Notes: generated from the letters alone by a model not told the origin. Counted from the first letter of the stretch, positions 43,832 to 51,099 are shown. The stretch: DNA of 64,000 nucleotides from Flavobacterium difficile (GCF_011392115.1 NZ_JAAJBT010000008.1:1-64000); one strand, 5' to 3'. Numbers and translations: made by a program.

Positions 43832-43955
43832 AACGTTCCGGCGCTTGGCGAGGTTGCGAACTTCGGAACTGATTATTTTCTTTCAATGATAAAATTTCTT
43901 GCGAGAAATAAACGTGAATTTACTACAAAATTCGCAATCTTGCCAAACGCCTGTT
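43832..43955 (-). repeat. attC-like site 46, type A, nearest the recombinase
   Basis: Type A; -7 region TATCATTG. Flanks GCCTAAC and GTTAGCA; the latter matches the junction beside the recombinase gene. Confidence 0.9.
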
Positions 43956-43963
43956 AGCAACAG

Positions 43964-44398
43964 TTACTTTTTCTTAAATTTCTTTTCACGGATTAATTTT
44001 TTAAACTTTTCTGCTAAATCATATAATTTTTTCGGTCCTTTTCCTTCGTGAATTAAAATCGAATCTTTTTTTCTATTGAGATGTATGATATTAAACTTAT
44101 AAGTTTGTCCATCTTCCATTGAACTATTCCAATATTCTTTTGAATAATCAAATTCGGATTCTTTTAAACTCTCAAGCAAATCTTCTTTTTCATTTTCATT
44201 GATAACGCTAAATAAATTTTCTTTTTCTGGGAAAATACTTTTCAAATAAATTGTATCTCCACCATTATATTTTAAAATAAAGTTTTCAGCAAGATTCCAA
44301 GATTCGAATTCAAACGTCACGAAAGATTTTTTAATCCGTTCTTTGTGTTGGCAGGAAAACAGAATATAAGCTATTAAAATAAAGATAAGTTGTCTCAT
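43964..44398 (-). CDS. First cassette gene: lipoprotein, unknown function (144 aa)
   Basis: The signal ends YILFSC followed by QHKERIK. The mature part has a FEFESWNLAENFILKYNGGD segment and a Lys-rich end. It is the cassette next to the recombinase, so by analogy with integrons it would be the most recently gained and the best expressed. Family unknown. Confidence 0.75.
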   Translation of the reverse strand: MRQLIFILIAYILFSCQHKERIKKSFVTFEFESWNLAENFILKYNGGDTIYLKSIFPEKENLFSVINENEKEDLLESLKESEFDYSKEYWNSSMEDGQTYKFNIIHLNRKKDSILIHEGKGPKKLYDLAEKFKKLIREKKFKKK

Positions 44399-44414
44399 GA
44401 CGAGTTTGGTAATT

Positions 44415-44450
44415 GTTGCTAACTTGTTTATATACGCAATCGAAATTACG
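44415..44450 (-). other. Candidate attI (primary recombination site)
   Basis: On the minus strand TATATAAACAAGTTAGCAAC marks the junction of recombinase side and first cassette (core AAC at 44421-44423 on the plus strand). AAACAA before GTTAGC recalls the AAACAAAGTTRRRY core of class 1 attI. No hairpin arm is present on the recombinase side, as expected for attI. Two further AACAAA motifs lie at about 44450-44480. Confidence 0.55.
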
Positions 44451-44552
44451 TGCTTTTTTGTTAAATTATTGGTTTGTTATGGGTTATGAAAAAATAATTT
44501 AAAATGCGCATTGCGTTTTTTAAATATATTTTTACATTACTTTCTTCAACAT

Positions 44553-44560
44553 CAAATATA
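44553..44560 (-). promoter_or_regulatory. Possible cassette promoter -7 element
   Basis: TATATTTG on the minus strand, directly behind the recombinase stop codon and upstream of the first cassette. A good TTG partner is not visible, so this is weak. Confidence 0.35.
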
Positions 44561-44568
44561 ATAAAATT

Positions 44569-45627
44569 TTATAAAAGATCTAACGGACTAGTAATTTTTC
44601 TTAAACTATTGTCTGTGACTTGGGTGTAAACTAATGTGGTTTTGATATTACTATGACCCAATAAATCTTGAATAAAACGAACATCGGTGCCGTTTTCTAA
44701 TAAATGTGTGGCAAAACTATGTCGCAAACTGTGTACACCAACTTTTTTGGTAATATTAGCTTTTTTTGTAGCATCTTTAAATATTTGTTGTATGGTTCTT
44801 ATCGAATATTGGCCGCCATATTGCCCTTCAAACAAATATTCTTTGGGTTTGTAGGTCATATAATATTCTCGTAACTGTGGTAAAATACTCTCGGGTAAAT
44901 TGGCATAGCGGTCTTTTTTTCCTTTTGCTCTTGCAATGTAAACGCGCATGTATTTGCTGTCGATGTGCTCAATTTTTAAATTGATAATCTCCGAAACGCG
45001 TAAGCCCATTCCATAAATTAACTTTAAAATGGTGTTGTGTTTTAGGTTTTCGGTTTGAGCTAAAATACTTTTTACTTCAGATAGGTGTAAGGCTTTGGGT
45101 AAAATTAATTGCTTTTTTGGTCGAGGTAAATCTAATAGTAGTTGCGGTTGATGTAATACTTTTTCATAATAAAATTTAATGCCATTAATTCTACTATGTA
45201 AGGTGTTTTCAGCATATTTTAGTGTGTTAATGCAATACAGTAAATAATTTTGAACTTCTGTAAGTGTACAATCTTGTGCCTGTTTTTCTTGTAAAAAGTA
45301 TAAATATTGAGCAAAATCTTGAATGTAAGTGCGAATGGTATTAGAACTATAACCACAAAGTTGTAATTCATTTAATAGTTTTTGAATTTCATTTTTATTT
45401 TCTTCTGAAATTTTACTTAAAACACGCTTTCCAATTGCTGGCGGTTCTGAAATGTTAAAGCGTTTTCTGTATTCTGAATTGTCGGGTAAGTACCACATTT
45501 TTTGGGTTTGACTCCATTTTCGGCCTACACAATTTTTAATTTCCTCTATAAAAACGGGATCATCTGTAATTTTGAAAAAAAGTACTTTTTTTTCACGATG
45601 GCTTCCTAATATTACTTCAAATGGCAT
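44569..45627 (-). CDS. Integron-type tyrosine recombinase, Xer-like, of the cassette array
   Basis: ATG at 45627 is chosen because a strong promoter covers the longer TTG-started form; 352 residues result. Residues 1-58 form an extra N-terminal domain (GSHREKKVLFFKI, GRKWSQTQKMWYLP). A SAM-like core-binding domain follows (about 75-170). The catalytic set is Arg210 (GMGLRVSE), Lys235, His299-x-x-Arg302 (HSLRHSFATHLL), His325 (LLGHSNIKTT) and Tyr334 (LVYTQV), ending ITSPLDLL. Arg-to-His spacing is 89 residues, near XerD (96) and far below IntI1 (131), so the IntI-specific insertion is absent. It is transcribed toward the cassettes. Confidence 0.88.
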   Translation of the reverse strand: MPFEVILGSHREKKVLFFKITDDPVFIEEIKNCVGRKWSQTQKMWYLPDNSEYRKRFNISEPPAIGKRVLSKISEENKNEIQKLLNELQLCGYSSNTIRTYIQDFAQYLYFLQEKQAQDCTLTEVQNYLLYCINTLKYAENTLHSRINGIKFYYEKVLHQPQLLLDLPRPKKQLILPKALHLSEVKSILAQTENLKHNTILKLIYGMGLRVSEIINLKIEHIDSKYMRVYIARAKGKKDRYANLPESILPQLREYYMTYKPKEYLFEGQYGGQYSIRTIQQIFKDATKKANITKKVGVHSLRHSFATHLLENGTDVRFIQDLLGHSNIKTTLVYTQVTDNSLRKITSPLDLL

Positions 45628-45654
45628 GTATGTTTTTCTTTGGCGGTTACTACA

Positions 45655-45684
45655 CAAATCTAAACTAAAATTTTTAATTTTCAA
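45655..45684 (-). promoter_or_regulatory. Promoter of the recombinase gene
   Basis: Minus strand: TTG (45682-45684), 19-base spacer, TAGATTTG (45655-45662). Start of transcription would fall about 20 bases before the ATG at 45627, which rules out the upstream TTG as start codon. Confidence 0.7.
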
Positions 45685-45713
45685 AAATTCTGATTGAAAA
45701 GATATACGTGTAT

Positions 45714-45793
45714 GATAGCCCCGATAGGAGCAAAGTACCGTGTACTGCGGATAGCGGGTGCGAGGTTGTTAGAAAGGTAAAATTTGTGCTCCT
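45714..45793 (+). ncRNA. Flavobacterial structured RNA-like element (Flavo-1-like)
   Basis: GATAGCCCCGATAGGAGC, an inner hairpin GTAC-CGT-GTAC, GCGGATAGCGGG and a closing GCTCC (45788-45792) that pairs with GGAGC (45727-45731). The pattern of a 5' TAGCCCCGATAG block and a 3' GGATAGCGGG block is common between genes in Flavobacteria and resembles the Flavo-1 RNA motif as I remember it. Strand and function are uncertain. Confidence 0.45.
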
Positions 45794-45800
45794 AAAAAAA

Positions 45801-46493
45801 CTATTTGGCTTTTTCAATGGTATCCCAACTTTTCATGCCGTTGCCCGTAATTGGGATTTTTTCACCTAAATAGGTTGGATTGGAGCTTATTAGGATGTCT
45901 TTAAATGCTTTTACTCGAGTTAAAATTTCTCTGATTTTCCAATTGAAGCGAACGGATTCTTTATACATGTCTTCATTTACAGCGAATCCATAAGCGTTGA
46001 TGCCTAAGTTTCTTGCAATGTAAACGGAACGATTGATGTGGAAATCTTGCGTTACTATAATAGCACTTTTGATATCAAAAATTTCTTTAGCTCTGAACAT
46101 GCTGTCATAGGTGTCGAAACCGGCATGGTCCATAAAAATCTGTTCTTTTTTAACTTTGAAATTTCGTCTGAGTATGTATTTTCGCATGCTGTTTACTTCA
46201 TCATATTCTTTCTGACCGTGATCGCCAGATAATAAAATGGCTTCTGCTTTATTCGCATAAATGATATTGATTCCAGCTACTAGTCGGTCTTCTAAAACAT
46301 AGGAAAGTTTTTCTTGGTTGACTTTTGCACCTAAAACGATTATGGCATCGACTTTTGGAAGTTTTTCAATTTCTGTAAATACGTAATTTTCTGTTGTTTT
46401 TACGATGTAATAATTGATGCTGAAAATTATAAATACACCTAATGATGTGGTAATTAAAATTTTTCTGAAGTGTTTTTTAAAGAATGATTTCAT
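45801..46493 (-). CDS. SanA/YdcF-family (DUF218) envelope protein
   Basis: 230 residues with one N-terminal membrane helix (about 10-28) and a DUF218 domain: DAIIVLGAKV, LEDRLVAGINIIY, ILLSGDHG, DEVNSMRKYIL and SAIIVTQDFHINRSVYIARNLG. SanA-like proteins affect envelope barrier function and vancomycin exclusion in enterobacteria; the chemistry is unknown. It is the first core gene beyond the array. Confidence 0.88.
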   Translation of the reverse strand: MKSFFKKHFRKILITTSLGVFIIFSINYYIVKTTENYVFTEIEKLPKVDAIIVLGAKVNQEKLSYVLEDRLVAGINIIYANKAEAILLSGDHGQKEYDEVNSMRKYILRRNFKVKKEQIFMDHAGFDTYDSMFRAKEIFDIKSAIIVTQDFHINRSVYIARNLGINAYGFAVNEDMYKESVRFNWKIREILTRVKAFKDILISSNPTYLGEKIPITGNGMKSWDTIEKAK

Positions 46494-46530
46494 GAAACGG
46501 TTTTACCTTTCAAATATATAAAATTTACAT

Positions 46531-46562
46531 AAAAAAAAGCGACTAATTGATAGCCGCTTTCT
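46531..46562 (-). terminator. Rho-independent terminator after the OmpA-family gene
   Basis: On the minus strand AAGCGGCTA and TAGTCGCTT form a stem followed by eight T. Confidence 0.75.
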
Positions 46563-46582
46563 GAAAATTATGTATTTTGAAA

Positions 46583-47437
46583 TTACTTTGTAAGTGTTTT
46601 CATTTCTTTTTCTATCATGTCGTAAAACTGGTCTATTTTTGGCATAATAATAATGCGTGTTCTACGGTTTTTAGCTCTATTTTCAGCAGTGTCGTTATCT
46701 ACTAATGGAATAAACGAACTTCTTCCGGCTGGAATTAATTGTTTAGGATTTACACCTAAATCGTTTTGTAACACACGTACAATTGATGTAGAGCGTTTTA
46801 CAGATAAATCCCAGTTGTCTAATAATATAGCGTTTTTAATTGGCACATTATCGGTGTGACCTTCTACCATACATTCGAAATCGGGTTTGCTATTAATAAC
46901 TTTGGCTACTTTAGCTAAAACAGATTTTGCTTTTAAATTTACATCGTAACTTCCTGATTTGAAAAGTAAATTATCTGCAATTGAAATCATCACGACTCCT
47001 TTTTCAACATTGATGTTAATATCTGGATCGTCAATACCTACTTCACGTTTTAAGCTCGTTACTAAAGCTAGTGTTACGCTATCTTTTTTAGTTAGTGCAT
47101 CTTGTAAACGGGTGATTTTTAAATCTTTTTCGCGTAAACTTTCTAATGATTTTTCTAGGTTTTGAGCACCTTTTGTAGTTAAAACAGTCATTTCTTTTGA
47201 ACTGTTTATTAAATCTGAATTCGTTTTCTTTAGATAATCTAACTGACTCATTAAGCTACTTTTTTCGGCATTTAATAAGTCTTTTTCAGATAAACAACTG
47301 TTTAATTTTACGGTTGCTGAGTTTAATAAATCTTGGGTTTCTTTTTGTTGTGCTTCTAAGGTTGCGAATTTCTTTTTAGAAACACACGAGGTAAACACAA
47401 ACGGGAGGATTGCGGCTAAAACTACTACTTTTCTCAT
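46583..47437 (-). CDS. OmpA-family lipoprotein with coiled coil
   Basis: 284 residues. The signal ends VFTSC, so it is a lipoprotein. Residues about 25-125 form a coiled coil of Leu/Lys/Glu repeats. Residues 150-270 are an OmpA/MotB peptidoglycan-binding domain with MVEGHTDNVPI, NWDLSVKRSTSIVRVL and the arginine motif NRRTRIIIMP. It probably links outer membrane and cell wall. Confidence 0.93.
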   Translation of the reverse strand: MRKVVVLAAILPFVFTSCVSKKKFATLEAQQKETQDLLNSATVKLNSCLSEKDLLNAEKSSLMSQLDYLKKTNSDLINSSKEMTVLTTKGAQNLEKSLESLREKDLKITRLQDALTKKDSVTLALVTSLKREVGIDDPDININVEKGVVMISIADNLLFKSGSYDVNLKAKSVLAKVAKVINSKPDFECMVEGHTDNVPIKNAILLDNWDLSVKRSTSIVRVLQNDLGVNPKQLIPAGRSSFIPLVDNDTAENRAKNRRTRIIIMPKIDQFYDMIEKEMKTLTK

Positions 47438-47737
47438 ATTTATTTTGATTTTTTACAAAGTTATACAGAAAAAATCGTACCAAAGTGCTTAGAAAAGTGA
47501 AATTTTAGTTAAAAAAGTTTGAATTGGGAAGCTCGAAACTGCTAGTCAGAAGTTTTTGTTTTGGAATCTAAGCAACCCTGATACCTCAAATTCGCTTTAC
47601 TTTTTAAAGTACATTAATCCGAAAAAATCTGAAGAAAAAAACATCGGTTAAACAACTCTATGTTTTTTTGTATAGAGCGAAATGCTTGTTTTCATAAAAA
47701 ATCTGTAAGCTTGTAGGTTTAGAAAAAAAATTGTTTG
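47438..47737. other. 300-base intergenic stretch without recognised gene
   Basis: AT-rich. Only a weak hairpin CTCTAT...ATAGAG around a T-run (47656-47677) is visible. It probably holds the promoter of the OmpA-family gene; no open frame of note. Confidence 0.5.
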
Positions 47738-48730
47738 TTACTTTAAACGGTTAAAAGTTTTCTTTTTCTGAACAAAATAACTCCAAACAATTGATTTTGT
47801 ATGGAAATACTCTTTTTTCTGACACGATTGTCTCTTTTTTAAATTTCTAGATAGTAAATGATAGAAATAAAAATGAGCTTTTAGAATAGCAAAAGTATGT
47901 TTGAATTTTCCTTGAGATATAAATTGAATTCCCGCAATTCCATCCAAACACAAACGGATAAAAAGTATAGGAATTAATTTTTCTTTCGGAAGATTTTTGA
48001 TTAACATTAACAACGAATTTCTAAAGTTTAGAAATGTTTTCTTTGGATTTCCTTCATTTAAAGTGGCGCCTCCAACGTGATATACTACTGATGTTGGACA
48101 ATATTTAGCACTAAACCCTAAGTTATTAGCACGCCAACATAAATCGATTTCTTCCTGATGTGCGAAAAAATCAGCATCAAAACCGTTTAATGTGCTGAAA
48201 ACTTCTTTTCTAATAAAAAAACAAGCGCCAGTTGCCCAAAAGACTTCTGTTTCTTGGTTATACTGACCTAAATCTTCTTCCAATGTATTAAAAATTCTGC
48301 CTTTACAGAAAGGGTAACCATATTTGTCAATAAATCCGCCAGCAGCTCCAGCATATTCAAAATGAGTTTTCTTTTTATAGTCTAATAATTTGGGTTGGAT
48401 GATAGCTGTTTTGGGCTCCTTATCAAAAATAGCTTCTATCGGAAGCAACCAATTTTCAGTGACTTCAATATCAGAATTCACCAAGGCATAATAAGGTTCT
48501 TCTACAAATTTTAAAGCTTCATTATAGCCTTTTGCAAATCCGAAATTACCTGTATTTTCGATTATTTTAACGGATGGAAATTCTTTTTTCAACACTTCAA
48601 TTGAAGTATCTGTAGAAGCATTGTCCGCTACATAAACAGTAGCATTTTCTGAAAACTGAATTATTGATGGTAGGAATTGCTTTAACAATTTAGCACCATT
48701 CCAATTTAAAATAACTACGGCTGTTTTCAT
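47738..48730 (-). CDS. Glycosyltransferase family 2
   Basis: 330 residues. GT-A fold with MKTAVVILNWNGAKLL, VADNASTDTSIEVL, NTGNFGFAKGYNEAL and the metal-binding YALVNSDIEV; later TGACFFIRKEVF, HQEEIDLCWRA and VYHVGGATL match rhamnosyl- and galactofuranosyl-type transferases for cell-surface polysaccharides. The acceptor is unknown. The C-terminus is basic and could touch the membrane. Confidence 0.92.
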   Translation of the reverse strand: MKTAVVILNWNGAKLLKQFLPSIIQFSENATVYVADNASTDTSIEVLKKEFPSVKIIENTGNFGFAKGYNEALKFVEEPYYALVNSDIEVTENWLLPIEAIFDKEPKTAIIQPKLLDYKKKTHFEYAGAAGGFIDKYGYPFCKGRIFNTLEEDLGQYNQETEVFWATGACFFIRKEVFSTLNGFDADFFAHQEEIDLCWRANNLGFSAKYCPTSVVYHVGGATLNEGNPKKTFLNFRNSLLMLIKNLPKEKLIPILFIRLCLDGIAGIQFISQGKFKHTFAILKAHFYFYHLLSRNLKKRQSCQKKEYFHTKSIVWSYFVQKKKTFNRLK

Positions 48731-48813
48731 TCTGATTTCTTAGATTATATTACAACAACACGGATTTAAAAAATTTTATTTAATAGTAAAATCTGTCAAA
48801 TCTGTGTTCCTAT

Positions 48814-49260
48814 TTATTTCATATATTTTGGCAATTCTTTCAAAAAAGTATATTGTTCTTTTTCAAAATCCATTTGGCAAAAATAATGATTTAATCCGTT
48901 AGTAACCATTAAATATTCGGCTTTTAAAATAAAATTATACCGTGCAATTTGGTCAAAAGTGTTTTGAGAAATCGGCACATTTGGTTGTTTGCATTCCACA
49001 ATCAAGAAAATACTTCCGTCAGAATTAAAAACAACAATGTCATACCGTTTATTCATACCATTAATTTTGACTTGTTTTTCAACGTTTAATAGCGATTTCG
49101 GAAAGTTGCATGCTTCCATCAAATAGAAAACAGTATGTTGTCTTACCCATTCTTCTGGAGTTAACACCACAAATTTTTTTCTAATTTCATCAAAAATAGC
49201 AACTTTATTTTCACTATTTTTGAACCGAAAGGAATAAGATGGAAAATTCAGTTTTTGCAT
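48814..49260 (-). CDS. HSDR_N-type PD-(D/E)xK domain protein
   Basis: 148 residues, a single type I restriction HsdR N-terminal-like domain: EWVRQHTVFYLM, the nuclease core KRYDIVVFNSDGSIFLIVECKQP (Asp, then Glu-Cys-Lys) and QIARYNFILKAEYLMVTNG. Stand-alone forms of this size are common in Flavobacteria next to holA and are not part of a restriction system. The exact role is unknown, but a DNA or RNA nuclease function is possible. Confidence 0.88.
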   Translation of the reverse strand: MQKLNFPSYSFRFKNSENKVAIFDEIRKKFVVLTPEEWVRQHTVFYLMEACNFPKSLLNVEKQVKINGMNKRYDIVVFNSDGSIFLIVECKQPNVPISQNTFDQIARYNFILKAEYLMVTNGLNHYFCQMDFEKEQYTFLKELPKYMK

Positions 49261-49323
49261 AGTGCAAAATTAACAATTTCTCCTTCATAGCCAACTAAAA
49301 TCTGAACACTGATTGCTGTAAAA

Positions 49324-50325
49324 ATGACCGAAGTAATAAAAATAGTTAACGACATTAAATCGAAAAATTTTAAACCCATTTATTTCTTATGTGGTGAAGA
49401 AACTTATTATATTGATAGAATTTCCGATTTAATAGAAAATTCGGTTTTATCTGAAGATGAAAAATCTTTTAATCAAGTCGTTTTATACGGAAGAGATACC
49501 ACTGTTGAAGAAGTAGTTTCAACGGCAAAACGTTTTCCAATGATGTCAGATTATCAGGTAGTTGTAGTGAAAGAAGCCCAGAATTTAGTAAAAACGTTTG
49601 AAAATTTTAAATCTTATGTTTTAAATCCGCAACCCACAACTATTTTAGTTTTTGCTTATCGAGCCAAACCAGATGGAAGAAAAGGAATTTTTAAAAGTTT
49701 GAAAGATAAACATGTTTATTTTGAAAGTAAAAAGTTGTATGATAATCAAGTTCCTGATTGGATTGTTAAGGTTTTAAAAGGTCAGAATTATGGCATAGAA
49801 CCTAAAGCAGCTGCTATGTTAGCGGAGTTTTTAGGAACTGATTTGGCTAAGATTAACAACGAGTTAGAGAAACTGAAAATTATTTTTCCAGTTGGACATG
49901 TTTTTACTCCCAAAAATATAGAAGAAAACATTGGTTTTAGTAAAGATTATAATGTATTTGAGTTAAAAGATGCACTTGGAGCCAGAAATCAGGAAAAGGC
50001 CTATAATATAATTCACCATTTTGCTTTAAATCCTAAAGATAATCCGATTGTTGTCATTACAGGCCAAATGTTTTCCTTTTTTTCACAATTGTTGCAATAT
50101 CATGGCTTAAAAGACAAATCGAAATTTAATGTGGCTAAAGTATTGGGAATAAATCCATATTTTGTGGATGATTATGTAAAAGCTGCTCAAAATTTTCCCA
50201 TGCGAAAAGTAAGTCAAATAATTGAAGTGATCAGAGACATCGACGTAAAATCGAAAGGCGTAGGAGCAGGTTCGATGAGAGAAGAAGATATGTTGAAAGA
50301 AATGGTATACAAAATTTTTAACTAA
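49324..50325 (+). CDS. holA: DNA polymerase III delta subunit
   Basis: 333 residues. The HolA layout is seen from the N-terminal FLCGEETYYIDRI through KRFPMMSDYQVVVVKEAQ, the FLGTDLAKINNELEKL helix and the C-terminal helical collar (MFSFFSQLLQYHG, EDMLKEMVYKIF). It belongs to the clamp loader of the replisome. It is divergent from the HSDR_N gene. Confidence 0.93.
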   Translation: MTEVIKIVNDIKSKNFKPIYFLCGEETYYIDRISDLIENSVLSEDEKSFNQVVLYGRDTTVEEVVSTAKRFPMMSDYQVVVVKEAQNLVKTFENFKSYVLNPQPTTILVFAYRAKPDGRKGIFKSLKDKHVYFESKKLYDNQVPDWIVKVLKGQNYGIEPKAAAMLAEFLGTDLAKINNELEKLKIIFPVGHVFTPKNIEENIGFSKDYNVFELKDALGARNQEKAYNIIHHFALNPKDNPIVVITGQMFSFFSQLLQYHGLKDKSKFNVAKVLGINPYFVDDYVKAAQNFPMRKVSQIIEVIRDIDVKSKGVGAGSMREEDMLKEMVYKIFN

Positions 50326-50879
50326 TGAATTTTACCGCCATAAATTGGTTTTCAAGATTTTATTATCTGCTATGTCTTTTGGTGGTTTACTTTGTCAACT
50401 TACCGATTCTATATTTTTACATTTTATTTTTTATTTTAAGCATTGAAGTTTTACTATTAAACAAAAGTAAATCTGAAACAAAAGTTTTTAAAATTTCTCA
50501 ATTAGTATTTGTATTATTTATTAGTTATGTAATGTTTGTAAGATCATTTAAAGGATTTTCTACTGAAATAAACTACAATTTAAATACTGTTGAGCATTTA
50601 TTTTTTGCTATAGTAATTTGTTTACTAATTTATTTTTACATCATTTTTTATTATAAAAAAAGACTTAAATATCCCTTACTTTTAAGCGGTTTGGTTTTTA
50701 ATTTCATTGGTTTAATAAACGAATCTTTTCAAAATTATTTTAATGGAAAACCTATTTTTATTTTAGATACTTTATCTGTTAAAGATATAGTTGCAAATGT
50801 TTTTGGGACATTAATTTTTATAACAGTTGTAAAGTTTTTAACTGTAAGAATGTTGTTTTTAAATAGTATAGAAAAATAA
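50325..50879 (+). CDS. Membrane protein, unknown function (184 aa)
   Basis: Six hydrophobic segments in 184 residues, for example YYLLCLLVVYFVNLPILYFY and FAIVICLLIYFYIIFYY. The start overlaps the holA stop codon by one base (TAATG), so it is translated with holA. The layout is VanZ-like in length only; no motif to support that. Confidence 0.8.
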   Translation: MNFTAINWFSRFYYLLCLLVVYFVNLPILYFYILFFILSIEVLLLNKSKSETKVFKISQLVFVLFISYVMFVRSFKGFSTEINYNLNTVEHLFFAIVICLLIYFYIIFYYKKRLKYPLLLSGLVFNFIGLINESFQNYFNGKPIFILDTLSVKDIVANVFGTLIFITVVKFLTVRMLFLNSIEK

Positions 50880-50922
50880 AATTTCCGATATTTGCATTCC
50901 TAAATTTATAAAAATTATAAAG

Positions 50923-51099
50923 ATGAACAAAAATACAGTATTAGCTTGGGCTACAGGTATCATGGTGATTATGGGATTAATTATAATAGGTTTAGCCATT
51001 TACAGATATGATGATGTTGCTGGCTGGGGTTTTGCAGCCGTTGGTGTTGGTTTTTTTGCCAATGCATGGGTTTTTAATGCGCTGAAAGGAAGAATGTAA
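50923..51099 (+). CDS. CAL67264-family small membrane protein (58 aa)
   Basis: ATG at 50923 to TAA at 51097-51099. Two membrane helices (about 8-26 and 34-52) joined by the charged loop YRYDDVAGWGFAAVG, ending NALKGRM. This is the characteristic Bacteroidota CAL67264 family; function unknown. Confidence 0.8.
   Translation: MNKNTVLAWATGIMVIMGLIIIGLAIYRYDDVAGWGFAAVGVGFFANAWVFNALKGRM

Larger units (their letters stand above)
8095..44423 (-). mobile_element. Chromosomal integron-like cassette array
   Basis: Forty-five complete and two broken hairpin sites of about 125 bp separate single cassettes; all 35 cassette protein genes are on the minus strand. Read on the minus strand, a site is AAC, 1-base spacer, arm, loop, matching arm, 5-base spacer (GGAAC), GTT. 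Three families of repeated cassettes and one duplicated gene cassette always share the site on their left and not the one on their right, so the site belongs to the 3' end of the gene, as in integron cassettes. A tyrosine recombinase lies directly beyond the right end. Confidence 0.85.

Noticed and set aside
8560..43955. CRISPR array
   Set aside because: Repeats are about 125 bp with imperfect arms and the spacing is 300-1900 bp with genes between; no cas genes.
8560..43955. REP/BIME-like intergenic repeats without mobility
   Set aside because: Constant polarity, cassette-specific matching flanks and a recombinase at one end do not fit simple extragenic palindromes.
8095..44423. Prophage or integrative conjugative element
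   Set aside because: No phage structural, replication or conjugation genes; only small unrelated genes in separate cassettes.
44500..44520. Terminator between recombinase and array
   Set aside because: AATGCGCATT is a perfect palindrome but has no usable loop, so it does not form a convincing terminator.
45628..45684. Longer TTG-started recombinase (371 residues)
   Set aside because: The region contains the gene's own promoter (TTG-N19-TAGATTTG), so it is not transcribed as coding sequence from that promoter.
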